A stretch of 64,000 nucleotides of DNA, from NCBI RefSeq assembly GCF_900105335.1, contig NZ_LT629770.1, forward strand, positions 2,604,001-2,668,000. The letters run 5' to 3'. The notes below the pieces were generated by a model, which worked only from the letters and a program-made list of their open reading frames with translations, did no database searches and was not told where the DNA came from. Shown here in pieces: positions 17,607 to 28,350 of the stretch. A program made the position numbers and the translations under genes. This stretch comes from Microbacterium paraoxydans. GTDB lineage: Bacteria > Actinomycetota > Actinomycetes > Actinomycetales > Microbacteriaceae. Numbering within the stretch: position 1 is the stretch's first letter; each line of letters begins with the position of its first letter.

Positions 17607-19226
17607 ATGCCTAGACCCACCCAGACGCCGCAGCGCGAGGCCTTCGGCTCGCGGAACGTGTTCATCCTCTCGGCGATCGGCTCGGCCGTGGGTCTCGGGA
17701 ACATCTGGCGCTTCCCCTACGTCGCCTACGAGGGCGGCGGCGGTGCGTTCCTCATTCCGTACCTGTGCGCGCTGCTGACCGCCGGTATCCCGCTGCTGTT
17801 CCTCGACTACGCGATCGGCCACCGGTTCCGGGGCTCCGCGCCCCTCGCGTTCCGGCGTCTGCACCGGGCCGCCGAACCGCTCGGCTGGTGGCAGGTGCTG
17901 ATCTGCGTCGTCATCGCGGTGTACTACGCGGTGATCGTCGCGTGGGCGGGCATGTACACCTGGTTCTCCGCGCAGTTGACCTGGGGCGCGGGCAACGAGA
18001 ACGACTTCTTCTTCGTCGACTTCCTGCAGTCCGCCGACGTCGCGGAGGTCGGCCTGTCCGGCGAGTTCGTGCCGCAGGTGGGCCTACCGCTGATCGCGGT
18101 GTGGCTGATCGTCATCATCATCATGGCGCTCGGCGTCAAGCGCGGCATCGGTCGCGCCAACATGATCCTGATGCCGCTGCTCACCCTCATGTTCGCGGTG
18201 CTCGTCGTGCAGGCCCTCTTCCTCCCTGGCGCCTTGGACGGCCTCAACGCGTTCTTCACGCCGAACTGGGAAGCGCTCGCCGACCCGGCCGTGTGGGCCT
18301 CCGCCTACGGGCACATCTTCTTCTCGCTGTCCGTCGCGTTCGGGATCATGGTGACGTACGCGTCCTACCTCAAGCGCAAGACCGACCTCACCGGGTCCGG
18401 TCTCGTGGTCGCGTTCGCCAACTCCGGCTTCGAGATCCTCGCCGGCATCGGCGTGTTCGCCGCCCTCGGGTTCATGGCTCAGGCGCAGAGCACGGATGTC
18501 TCCGGTGTCGCCACCTCGGGTATCGGTCTCGCGTTCGTCGCGTTCCCCACGATCGTGTCGCAGGCGACCGGCGGCTCGATCATCGGCGTGCTGTTCTTCG
18601 GCGCCCTCGTCTTCGCCGGGATCACCTCGATGATCTCGATTTTGGAGGTGATCGTCGCGGCGCTGCAGGACAAGCTCGGCTGGGCGCGGGTGCGCACCAC
18701 CCTCGTCGTCTCGATCCCGCTGGCCATCATCTCCGCCGCCCTGTTCTCCACCACCACCGCGCTGTCGGTCCTCGACACGACCGACGCCTTCGTCAACGCC
18801 TTCGGCATCATGGCGGTCGCTCTCGTCGCAGTGATCGTCGTGGCCTGGGTGCTGCACAAGCTGCCGCAGCTGCAGGACCACCTGAACCGCCGTTCGAGCT
18901 TCCGCGTCGGCCTGCTCTGGCGCCTGCTCGTGGGTGTCCTCGCACCGCTCGTGCTCGGGTACCTGCTGATCACGGAACTCCTGACGAAGATCGCCGAGCC
19001 GTACAGCGGCTACCCCGGCTGGTTCCTCGGCCTGTTCGGCTGGGGCATGGTCATCGCGCTGGTCATCGGGGGAGTGTTGCTGTCGCTGGTGCCGTGGAGC
19101 AGGCGCTCCCGTGCCAAGGACGACGTCGGGTACGACGACTTCCTGGACCAGGAGGAGTACGCCGCCGACCCCGAGACGACGAGCATCGCCGTCCCGGCGG
19201 CGCAGAAGAAGGGAGCGGGCGCATGA
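17607..19226 (+). CDS. metP: NSS-family Na+-dependent amino acid transporter (MetP-like)
   Basis: Sodium-coupled amino-acid importer of the neurotransmitter:sodium symporter family, 539 aa with about 12 membrane segments. The family signature GSAVGLGNIWRFPYVAYE is in TM1 (Na+/substrate site), followed by GGGAFLIPYL. It overlaps by 4 bp a 44-residue single-TM protein. In Corynebacterium glutamicum MetP with its small subunit MetS imports methionine and alanine, so the same substrates are likely. The ATG at 17607 has no clear ribosome site, but TATCCT lies 14 bp upstream, suggesting a nearly leaderless mRNA. Confidence 0.88.
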   Translation: MPRPTQTPQREAFGSRNVFILSAIGSAVGLGNIWRFPYVAYEGGGGAFLIPYLCALLTAGIPLLFLDYAIGHRFRGSAPLAFRRLHRAAEPLGWWQVLICVVIAVYYAVIVAWAGMYTWFSAQLTWGAGNENDFFFVDFLQSADVAEVGLSGEFVPQVGLPLIAVWLIVIIIMALGVKRGIGRANMILMPLLTLMFAVLVVQALFLPGALDGLNAFFTPNWEALADPAVWASAYGHIFFSLSVAFGIMVTYASYLKRKTDLTGSGLVVAFANSGFEILAGIGVFAALGFMAQAQSTDVSGVATSGIGLAFVAFPTIVSQATGGSIIGVLFFGALVFAGITSMISILEVIVAALQDKLGWARVRTTLVVSIPLAIISAALFSTTTALSVLDTTDAFVNAFGIMAVALVAVIVVAWVLHKLPQLQDHLNRRSSFRVGLLWRLLVGVLAPLVLGYLLITELLTKIAEPYSGYPGWFLGLFGWGMVIALVIGGVLLSLVPWSRRSRAKDDVGYDDFLDQEEYAADPETTSIAVPAAQKKGAGA

Positions 19227-19357
19227 CCACCACCGCGATCGTCATGATGATCATCGCCATGGTCACGGTGTGGGGCGGTCTCATCGCCGCCGTGGTGAAC
19301 CTCGCCCGTCACCCCGAGATGGAGGACACGGAGCCCGCAGTCCCGACCGAGCTCTGA
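19223..19357 (+). CDS. metS: MetS-like small subunit of NSS transporter
   Basis: A 44-aa protein with one membrane helix (about residues 4-26, MMIIAMVTVWGGLIAAVVNL) and a short acidic cytoplasmic tail. The start codon overlaps the metP stop (ATGA). MetS-type subunits are required for activity of actinobacterial MetP transporters. The identification rests on size, topology and strict coupling to the NSS gene. Confidence 0.82.
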   Translation: MTTTAIVMMIIAMVTVWGGLIAAVVNLARHPEMEDTEPAVPTEL

Positions 19358-19360
19358 GCA

Positions 19361-19383
19361 CCGACCCGATCGCATCGGGTCGG
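19361..19383 (+). terminator. Hairpin after metPS
   Basis: CCGACCCGAT-CGC-ATCGGGTCGG, a perfect 10-bp stem 4 bp after the metS stop. There is no T-run. An element with the same arm sequence recurs at 20311-20343, on the other side of the AraC-GyrI gene. Confidence 0.65.
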
Positions 19384-19441
19384 AACGGTCGGGTGCGCGG
19401 ATGGACAGCGGCCAGACGATGAGGGGGAAAGGAGGGCCCCC

Positions 19442-20305
19442 GTGATCGGCACGCTCAACGCCCTGGTCGACCTCGTCGAGGCGGACCACGGCCAGGAGAT
19501 CGACGTCGCTGCGTTCGCCCGTGCGCATGGCACCACCGAGTACCACCTGCGCCGGATGTTCTCGGCGCTCGCCGGGATGCCGTTGACCGAGTACGTGCGG
19601 CGTCGTCGGATGACGCTCGCCGGCGCGGAGCTCGCGGCCGGCGCGCCGAGTCTGCTCGATGTCGCCGTTCGGCACGGCTACGGCTCGACCGAGGCGTTCG
19701 CCCGGGCGTTCCGCGCCGTGCACGGCATCGGGCCGGCGGACGCGCGTCGGCACGGGGGTCCTCTCCGCACACAACCCACGCTCCGGTTCCGCCTGAGCGT
19801 CGAAGGGAGCACCCCGATGGATGTCACCATCACCCACCGTCCCGCATTCGTCCTCGCCGGGCATGCCGCGGAGGTCCCGCTGATCCACGTCGGCGTCAAT
19901 CCGCACATCCAGGCGCACATCGCCGCGATACCGCCCGAGGAGCACGCCCGCCTCAAGGCGCTCGGGAACGAGGAGCCCGCGGGCATCCTCGCCGTGACCG
20001 CCGACATCGACCCGGACGCCCCGGAGGGGACGCCGTTGACCTACCTGCACGGGGTGGCCGTGCGCGAAGACACCGCAGTCCCCGACGACCTCGACGCTCT
20101 GCGCGTGGCGGAGGGTGCCTGGGCCGTGTTCGGCGCGAGCGGCCCGTTCCCGGAGACCCTGCAGAACCTGTGGGCGGCGACGGCGACCGAGTGGTTCCCG
20201 TCGAACCCGTGGCGGCTGCGACCCGGGCCCTCGATCGTCCGCTATCGCGAGTTCACCGGCGAAACGGCCTCCTGCGAGCTCTGGCTCCCCGTCGAGCAGA
20301 GCTGA
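19442..20305 (+). CDS. AraC-family regulator with C-terminal GyrI-like effector domain
   Basis: Transcription regulator of the Rob/BmrR-like kind, 287 aa. The AraC double HTH is at residues 1-108 (YHLRRMFSALAGMPLTEYV, then LLDVAVRHGYGSTEAFARAF). The GyrI-like small-molecule-binding domain runs from about 126 to 285, ending in CELWLPVEQS. The GTG at 19442 is preceded by AAAGGAGG. The next gene downstream encodes another GyrI-type protein, so the two may sense related compounds. Confidence 0.88.
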   Translation: MIGTLNALVDLVEADHGQEIDVAAFARAHGTTEYHLRRMFSALAGMPLTEYVRRRRMTLAGAELAAGAPSLLDVAVRHGYGSTEAFARAFRAVHGIGPADARRHGGPLRTQPTLRFRLSVEGSTPMDVTITHRPAFVLAGHAAEVPLIHVGVNPHIQAHIAAIPPEEHARLKALGNEEPAGILAVTADIDPDAPEGTPLTYLHGVAVREDTAVPDDLDALRVAEGAWAVFGASGPFPETLQNLWAATATEWFPSNPWRLRPGPSIVRYREFTGETASCELWLPVEQS

Positions 20306-20310
20306 CTGTG

Positions 20311-20343
20311 CATCGGGTCGGGCCCGAGCGGCTCGACCCGATG
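20311..20343 (+). repeat. Palindrome sharing its arms with the hairpin at 19361
   Basis: CATCGGGTCG (20311-20320) pairs perfectly with CGACCCGATG (20334-20343). The arm is the same ATCGGGTCGG word as at 19361-19383, so the AraC-GyrI gene is bracketed by two related hairpins. This one lies 5 bp after its stop and may act as its terminator. Confidence 0.6.
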
Positions 20344-20391
20344 TCGGTGCCCGGTGGCACACTGACCGCACGACGTACTGAGAGGCGGGCC

Positions 20392-21027
20392 ATGGCGGCG
20401 ATCGATCCCAAGAAGACTCTCGACGCGTATCAGGCGAAGCGGGGCGCCTTCCGTGTCCTCGAGGTGCCGCCGCTGACCTATCTGATGATCGACGGCGCCG
20501 GAGATCCGAACACCGCTCCGGCCTTCTTCGATGCGGTCGCGGCGCTCTACCCGCTGGCGTACACCCTCAAGTTCGCCAGTCGCGCCGAGCTCGGCATCGA
20601 TCAGGTCGTGATGCCCCTGGAAGGCCTGTGGCATGCGCCCGACATGGCGTCGTTCACCACCCGGCGCGACAAGTCGACCTGGCTCTGGACGCTCATGATC
20701 ATGGTGGGCGATCACGTCACTCCCGCCCTGTTCGACCGCGCGGTCGAGACGGTCGCGGCGAAGAGCGCGAAGAAGGGGGAAGAGCTCCCGGCGCTGGCCG
20801 CCGTCCGGCCGGAGGTGCTCGACGAGGGTCTGTGCGTGCAGACGCTGCACGTCGGGCCGTTCGACGACGAGGGCCCGGTGCTCGAGGAGCTGCACGAGCG
20901 CTTCGTCCCGGAGAACGGATTGCGGCTGCGCGGGCGGCACCACGAGATCTACCTCAGCGACCGTCGTCGCGCAGCCCCGGAGAAGCTGCGCACCATCCTG
21001 CGGCAGCCGGTGGAACGGATCACCTGA
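20392..21027 (+). CDS. GyrI-like small-molecule-binding protein
   Basis: Stand-alone GyrI-like domain protein, 211 aa, cytoplasmic. It begins DPKKTLDAYQAKRGAFRVLEVPPLTYLMIDG, typical of the COG4832-type proteins, and ends with HHEIYLSD and an Arg-rich tail. No DNA-binding domain is present. GAGAGG precedes the ATG. Relatives bind hydrophobic drugs and some hydrolyse them; no specific ligand is evident here. Confidence 0.82.
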   Translation: MAAIDPKKTLDAYQAKRGAFRVLEVPPLTYLMIDGAGDPNTAPAFFDAVAALYPLAYTLKFASRAELGIDQVVMPLEGLWHAPDMASFTTRRDKSTWLWTLMIMVGDHVTPALFDRAVETVAAKSAKKGEELPALAAVRPEVLDEGLCVQTLHVGPFDDEGPVLEELHERFVPENGLRLRGRHHEIYLSDRRRAAPEKLRTILRQPVERIT

Positions 21028-21097
21028 GCGCTTTCGCACCGGGCGTCCGGAAAGCAACCCCCTGATTCCGGCGGTCCGCGGCGGATACTCTTCGAGG

Positions 21098-23782
<2,685 letters not shown>

Positions 23783-23840
23783 CCGCGTTCGCCTCCCTCC
23801 TCGCCGGGAATAGCATCCGGCGGCAGGCGTTGGCCCGAGC

Positions 23841-24482
23841 ATGACAACTCTCGGAATCATCGGAGCAGGCAACATCGGCAGCCAGGTCGCCCGTGTGGCG
23901 GTGGCCAACGGCTATGACGTCGTGATCGCGAACTCGAGAGGGCCGGAGACCCTGGCCGATCTCGTCGCAGAGCTCGGGCCGCGCGCGAAGGCGGCGACGG
24001 CGGAGGAGGCGGCCGCCGCGGCGGACGTGGCCGTGGTGACGGTGCCGCTGCACGCGATCGATCAGCTACCCGCCGCGCAGCTCGCCGGGAAGATCGTGCT
24101 CGACACGAACAACTACTACTTCGAGCGCGACGGGCACATCGAGGCCCTCGACAAGGGCGAGACCACCACGTCCGAGCTCGTGCAGGCGCAGCTCCCGGAC
24201 TCGAAGATCGCCAAGGCGTTCAACCACATCTACGCCGCGGAGATCACCACCGACGGGACCCCGGCCGGTACGCCGAACCGTCGCGCGCTGGCCACGGCCG
24301 GGGACGACGCGGAGGCCGTGGCCTTCGTCACCCGCTTCTACGACGAGGCCGGTTTCGACACGGTCAACGTCGGCCCGCTCAGCGAGTCGTGGCGGGTCGA
24401 GCGCGACCGCCCGGCATACGTCATCCGGCAGAACGCGGAAGAGCTGACGGCCAACGTCGCGCGGGCGAACCGTCTGCCCTGA
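23841..24482 (+). CDS. NADPH-dependent F420 reductase-like / NAD(P)-binding oxidoreductase
   Basis: Rossmann protein of the NADP_oxidoreductase (F420-dependent) family, 213 aa, beginning LGIIGAGNIGSQVARVAVANGYDV with ANSRGPE after strand 2, which suits an NADPH 2'-phosphate. Later motifs are VVTVPLHAI, LDTNNYY and KAFNHIYA. True Fno enzymes exchange hydride between NADPH and F420; many actinobacterial homologs are annotated only as reductase-like. A TAGCAT box lies near 23812. Whether it uses F420 cannot be decided from sequence alone. Confidence 0.8.
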   Translation: MTTLGIIGAGNIGSQVARVAVANGYDVVIANSRGPETLADLVAELGPRAKAATAEEAAAAADVAVVTVPLHAIDQLPAAQLAGKIVLDTNNYYFERDGHIEALDKGETTTSELVQAQLPDSKIAKAFNHIYAAEITTDGTPAGTPNRRALATAGDDAEAVAFVTRFYDEAGFDTVNVGPLSESWRVERDRPAYVIRQNAEELTANVARANRLP

Positions 24483-24503
24483 CCCTGGCGCGCGCCCCGG
24501 TCT

Positions 24504-24527
24504 GGGATACCAAACTTGGCCAATCCC
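24504..24527. promoter_or_regulatory. Palindromic operator at the GntR promoter
   Basis: GGGAT-A-CCAA-AC-TTGG-CCA-ATCCC, an interrupted palindrome of 24 bp. It overlaps the predicted -35 (TTGGCC, 24516-24521) of the GntR gene, whose -10 is GACAAT (24540-24545) after an 18-nt spacer. This placement suits autorepression. Confidence 0.6.
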
Positions 24528-24551
24528 GGGCCGGGGTGCGACAATGCCCGG

Positions 24552-25211
24552 ATGGCGGGGGCTGTGGGGGTAGGCGGGGAACTCGAGTCGGTCAGGGTCA
24601 CGAGGATCCTCCGAGACGACATCGTGCTGGGGCGGCGCGCGCCCGGTTCCCGGCTGGTGGAGCGGGATATCGCCGCCGAGCTGAATGTGTCCCGACTCCC
24701 GGTGCGGGAAGCCATCCGCACGCTGGTCGCGGAGGGCGTGGTCGTCGCACGGCCCCGGACCTGGGCCGTGGTGCGCGAGTTCACCCATGACGACATCCGC
24801 AACTTCGCGGAGGTGCGCGAGGCGATCGAGACCCTCATCTTCGTGTTCGCGGCCGAGCGTCACGATGCGCAAGGGCTCGCCCGGCTGAGCGAGGTGTACG
24901 AGCGCGAAGTCGCCGCGGCCCGGGCCGGCGACGCGGAGACCGCCCGGACGGCGGCCGCGGCGTTCCATGAGGTCGCCGTCGACCTGGCGGGGAACGAGAT
25001 GCTCGGCGAGCTCATCGCCGTGTTCCTGACGCGCTTGCGCTGGCTGTTCGGACAGCACGACGATCTGGAGGCGATGGCGGAGGAGCACCGCGTCATCCTC
25101 GAGGCCGTCCGTGCGCGCGATGTCGAGGCGCTGCGGCGGATCGTCCCCGCGCACCTGGCGAGCGGGCACTCCGCGGCCGAACGGCGGCTGGCGCAGACGG
25201 CGACCACCTGA
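24552..25211 (+). CDS. GntR-family (FadR/FCD subfamily) regulator
   Basis: DNA-binding regulator, 219 aa. The N-terminal winged helix shows RILRDDIVLGRRAPGSRLVERDIAAELNVSRLPVREAI in outline, followed by an all-helical FCD ligand domain from about residue 80 with the metal-ligand pattern typical of that domain (Asp and His residues in AFHEVA and AEEHRVI). I chose the ATG at 24552, 7 nt after the -10 box GACAAT: this gives a leaderless message, while an upstream TTG would lie inside the promoter. Target genes are not evident beyond itself. Confidence 0.85.
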   Translation: MAGAVGVGGELESVRVTRILRDDIVLGRRAPGSRLVERDIAAELNVSRLPVREAIRTLVAEGVVVARPRTWAVVREFTHDDIRNFAEVREAIETLIFVFAAERHDAQGLARLSEVYEREVAAARAGDAETARTAAAAFHEVAVDLAGNEMLGELIAVFLTRLRWLFGQHDDLEAMAEEHRVILEAVRARDVEALRRIVPAHLASGHSAAERRLAQTATT

Positions 25212-25311
25212 GGCATCCGTCGGGAGAACGACCCCCGGACGCGCCGCGAGCGGTTGTATCCTTGTCCGGTCGGAGTCGGTCCGGTCTGTTCGCGCTGTCC
25301 TGGGGAGCGAG

Positions 25312-25557
25312 ATGCGAAGTCTTGCTGTCGTCGTCGGGGGGATCCTCCTGCTCGGAGGTGCTGCACTCCTGGTGGTGGCCGATCAGGAGCGCGCCGCCGG
25401 TGTCGCCGCCGTGAAGGCGGAGATCGCGCGGATCGAGCAGGTGCTCGCGGAGTCGCAGGCCGAGAACCTCGAACTGGCGGAGCGTCTCACCGCCCTGAGG
25501 TCGCGCATCGCGGAGCAGGACGCCGAGCTGAACGACACGACGGGCTTCCTCCCGTGA
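25312..25557 (+). CDS. Small membrane-anchored coiled-coil protein
   Basis: An 81-aa protein with one N-terminal membrane segment or uncleaved signal (about 4-23, LAVVVGGILLLGGAALLVVA) followed by a heptad-like helix (about 27-72, IARIEQVLAESQAENLELAERL). The ATG at 25312 follows GGGGAGCGAG. It overlaps the next gene by 4 bp (GTGA), so the two products probably work together outside the membrane. I do not recognise a family. Confidence 0.7.
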   Translation: MRSLAVVVGGILLLGGAALLVVADQERAAGVAAVKAEIARIEQVLAESQAENLELAERLTALRSRIAEQDAELNDTTGFLP

Positions 25558-26417
25558 GGCGCCGGGTGCTCGCGGTGACGGTGTCGGCGGCCGTGCTCGT
25601 CGCGGCGGCCGCCGTCGCGCGCTCCGACGCGCTGGACCAGGAGCGCGCCGAGGCGGTGGCCGAGCTCTCCGTACTGGCCGACCGGTCATACGACGCCGCA
25701 CAGCGCACCGACCACCTGTCCGGCGCCGTGGCCCGGGCCGAGCAGGACGCTGAGGATCGGGCCTCCGTCCTGGCGGTGCGGCCGGCATTCCTGGAGGAGC
25801 TCTCGACGCTGGCCGCCGTCCTCCAGGGCGCGGACGGCAAGGTCGACACGGCGGCGCATCTCGCGTCCGCCCGGTCCGCGCAGGAGACCGTGCGCGCCGA
25901 GCGCCATGACCCGGACACCGTGGTCGCGGCGACCGCGACGGTGGAGGCGCTCACGCAGAAGGTCGGCACCGAGGTCGCCGGGTGGCAGGCGTCGCAGAGT
26001 GCCGGTCCCGGCGGGCCCGCATGGACGTCGAGCGGGCCGGACGGCTACGCGCGGGTGCGGGCCGCCCTCGACAGGGTCGGCGGCGGGGGCGTCGGCTTGT
26101 ACGAGTCGTCGTCCTGTGCGGGCGGCACAGCCCCGGCCTGCGCCAACAGCAACGGGTACATCAAGTACCGCGCCGACATCACCGGCTGGAGTGACGGACG
26201 CCTGAACTGGGCGATGGCGCATGAGCTGGCTCACATCTACCAGTTCCGGGTCTGGGGCACCCTCACCTCCTCGGGCGCGTACGGGGCGATGTTCGGCGGC
26301 GATCCGGAGTTCCTCGCCAACTGCATGGCTGTCGTCCGCGGCTTCCCCGGGGCGGTGGGTTGCTCCGGGGAGCAGCAGGCCTGGGCCTCCGGAATCTGGG
26401 TCGGCGTCGTCGGCTGA
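25554..26417 (+). CDS. Predicted exported zinc metallopeptidase-like protein
   Basis: A 287-aa protein with an N-terminal signal or anchor (VLAVTVSAAVLVAAAAV) and a helical stretch to about 150. The C-terminal part has four cysteines and the zinc motif HELAH (223-227), followed 25 residues later by Glu252 in DPEFLANCMA, the gluzincin pattern HExxH...E. The fold resembles neutral zinc peptidases but I cannot name the family. The GTG start overlaps the small coiled-coil gene's stop. Peptidase activity is predicted from motifs only. Confidence 0.7.
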   Translation: MRRRVLAVTVSAAVLVAAAAVARSDALDQERAEAVAELSVLADRSYDAAQRTDHLSGAVARAEQDAEDRASVLAVRPAFLEELSTLAAVLQGADGKVDTAAHLASARSAQETVRAERHDPDTVVAATATVEALTQKVGTEVAGWQASQSAGPGGPAWTSSGPDGYARVRAALDRVGGGGVGLYESSSCAGGTAPACANSNGYIKYRADITGWSDGRLNWAMAHELAHIYQFRVWGTLTSSGAYGAMFGGDPEFLANCMAVVRGFPGAVGCSGEQQAWASGIWVGVVG

Positions 26418-26532
26418 GCCTCGGCCCGATGCCGCCTGCCGATGTCGGACGTCTGCGGCAAGCTGATCCGGAGCGATTCCGGCCGAGACTGCGCGGCATC
26501 CATACCGGTACGCTCGAGAGAAGGAGGTGCCG

Positions 26533-27117
26533 GTGGGACGGACTGCGGATGCCATCGCCGAAGGCGTCGCGATCGCGACGGCCGCTGCGCGCCTCGCCGT
26601 GAAGAATCACATCCTCATCGGCACCATCGCCGAGGACGGCATCTTCGACCTCGACAAGTACGTCGAGGATGCGAGGGCTGCTCTCGAGGCGATGGCCGAG
26701 GAGTCGGAGGAGGCCGCCGCCACGGTCACGGCCTTGCGCAAGCGCGCCCGCGGTCGACATTCCGACCCGGTCGGCACGCACGACTACCGCGACCGCGATG
26801 TGCGCAATCTCCGGCGGCGGGCGAAGCAGTCGCTCGGCGTCGCGCAGCGTCTGCGCGAGATGATGGACGACCGGCCGCAACTCGAGAGCATCGTCGAGGA
26901 GGCGCGCGCGGCGGCCTGGGCCGACGTGCGGCACAACCTCGACCGCCGGCTGCGCGTCGAGGGCATGCGACCGGACCAGGATCCTGACTACGCGCGCATG
27001 CGCGAGGCGCGGATGCAGGCACTGCGACTGGTCGATCTCCAGGCCCTCTCCTCGGAGCAGCGCGCCAAGGAGAAGCGGCGGAAGAAGCAGGAGAAGGCGG
27101 CCGCGAAGGCGGACTGA
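26533..27117 (+). CDS. Conserved-looking hypothetical, helical and charged
   Basis: A 194-aa soluble protein without membrane segments, almost entirely predicted helix, rich in Arg, Glu and Ala, ending in a Lys-rich tail (KEKRRKKQEKAAAKAD). I do not recognise a family. The GTG at 26533 lies 5 nt after AAGGAGG, a better start than the GTG at 26527 that overlaps that site. Good third-position GC and a strong ribosome site support it as a real gene. It ends 77 bp before tRNA-Arg. Confidence 0.75.
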   Translation: MGRTADAIAEGVAIATAAARLAVKNHILIGTIAEDGIFDLDKYVEDARAALEAMAEESEEAAATVTALRKRARGRHSDPVGTHDYRDRDVRNLRRRAKQSLGVAQRLREMMDDRPQLESIVEEARAAAWADVRHNLDRRLRVEGMRPDQDPDYARMREARMQALRLVDLQALSSEQRAKEKRRKKQEKAAAKAD

Positions 27118-27149
27118 GGCCTCGTTTCGCTTTCCGGTCTCGTCTGTTG

Positions 27150-27155
27150 TAGGCT
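27150..27155 (+). promoter_or_regulatory. -10 box of tRNA-Arg(ACG)
   Basis: TAGGCT lies 39 bp upstream of the tRNA, in the gap after the hypothetical gene. The -35 is weak. Confidence 0.45.
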
Positions 27156-27194
27156 GGTCGTCGGCCCGCTGAGCGGTAAAGCACCGCGGGTCCT

Positions 27195-27267
27195 GCGCCT
27201 CTAGCTCAATGGATAGAGCATCTGACTACGGATCAGAAGGTTGGGGGTTCGAGTCCCTCGAGGCGCA
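27195..27267 (+). tRNA. tRNA-Arg, anticodon ACG
   Basis: 73 nt. The acceptor stem is GCGCCTC/GAGGCGC with discriminator A, and the D arm is GCTCAATGGATAGAGC. The anticodon stem TCTGA/TCAGA closes loop CTACGGA (anticodon ACG at 27228-27230, A34 likely edited to inosine). T loop TTCGAGT. It reads CGU, CGC and CGA. Confidence 0.97.
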
Positions 27268-27288
27268 CACTGTGTTGAGACAGTACGG

Positions 27289-27318
27289 AACCCCCGTCGC
27301 GGAAGCGGCGGGGGTTTT
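27289..27318 (+). terminator. Rho-independent terminator of tRNA-Arg
   Basis: AACCCCCG-T-CGC, loop GGAA, GCG-G-CGGGGGTT, then TT. A strong GC stem with a T-run that also serves the convergent LysR gene. Confidence 0.85.
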
Positions 27319-27343
27319 CGCTGTTCCGGGGTGAGCGCTCCGG

Positions 27344-28279
27344 TCAGAGCAGGCTGGTGATCGCCGGGTCGCGCTCGGCGAGGTCGGCCGCCGTGGCCAT
27401 GATGGCGGTGCGCATCGCGGCCACCGCGACCGCGGGGGTGACGTCGGAGCGGTGGGCGAGGCTGATCGTCCGGGACATCGCCGGGTGGGCGAGGCGCGCC
27501 GACCGCAGGGCGGGGCGTTCGTACAGCACCATCGCCGGGACCACCGCGACCCCGACGCCTCGTTCCACGAAGCGGAGCACGGCGTCCATCTCCGCACCCT
27601 CCAGCGCGAGGGTCGGGGTGAGGTCGGCGGCGCGGAAGGCGGCGTCCATCGCGGCGCGCAGCTCGTAGCTCTCATCGAACTGGATGAGCGGGAGGGTCGC
27701 GAGGTGCGCGAGGCTCACGGATGGGCCGTGGGTGACCGGAGGTGCGGCCGCCGACGAGATCACCACGAGCTCCTCCGCGAGCAGCGGGATGTGCGTGAGA
27801 CTGACTCCTGCGGGCACGGGCCCCTCGGACTGGGCGACGAGGGCGATGTCGACGGCACCGACGGCGAGCTGCTCGACGAGCAGCCGGGAGCCTCCTTCGG
27901 TGAGGTGCAGGTCGATGCCGGGGTGGGCGGCATGGAACGAGCTGAGGGCTTCCGCGACGAGGCTGATGCAGAGGGTGGGTGGGGCGCCGAGGCGCACGCG
28001 GCCGCGACGGAGTCCGGCGAGCTCGGCCACCTCGTCGCGGATGGCGTCGGCTTCGGCGAGCATGCGCTGCGCGCGGGGGAGGACCGTCTCACCGGCGGCG
28101 GTCAGGGCGATGTGGCCGCGGGCGCGATGGAACAGCTCGGCGCCCAGCTCCCGCTCGAGGGTCGAGATCTGACGGCTCAGCGAGGGCTGCGCGAGGTGGA
28201 GGTGCTCGGACGCGCGGGTGAAATGGCCGAGGCGGGCGACTTCGACGAACCCGCGGAGCTGCTCGAGGTTCATATCCAT
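27344..28279 (-). CDS. LysR-family transcriptional regulator
   Basis: LysR-type regulator, 311 aa. The N-terminal HTH is LEQLRGFVEVARLGHFTRASEHLHLAQPSLSRQI in outline, and the substrate-binding domain starts at RGRVRLGAPPTL. The first ATG (28279) and a second 6 nt later are both possible. It is divergent from the flavoprotein gene, 71 bp away, and is probably its regulator. The co-inducer is unknown. Confidence 0.9.
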   Translation of the reverse strand: MDMNLEQLRGFVEVARLGHFTRASEHLHLAQPSLSRQISTLERELGAELFHRARGHIALTAAGETVLPRAQRMLAEADAIRDEVAELAGLRRGRVRLGAPPTLCISLVAEALSSFHAAHPGIDLHLTEGGSRLLVEQLAVGAVDIALVAQSEGPVPAGVSLTHIPLLAEELVVISSAAAPPVTHGPSVSLAHLATLPLIQFDESYELRAAMDAAFRAADLTPTLALEGAEMDAVLRFVERGVGVAVVPAMVLYERPALRSARLAHPAMSRTISLAHRSDVTPAVAVAAMRTAIMATAADLAERDPAITSLL

Positions 28280-28322
28280 AGCGTACCCGCATGGTTTCCA
28301 GACGAACTATGCATTGGAGTTA

Positions 28323-28336
28323 TTAGGATCGCCTAA
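28323..28336. promoter_or_regulatory. Palindrome between LysR and flavoprotein genes
   Basis: TTAGG-ATCG-CCTAA, perfect 5-bp arms, 15 bp before the flavoprotein start. A second dyad, AACT-N9-AGTT (about 28302-28318), lies next to it. One is likely the LysR recognition site and the other the activation site. Confidence 0.5.
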
Positions 28337-28350
28337 CTAGCGTCGAGAGC

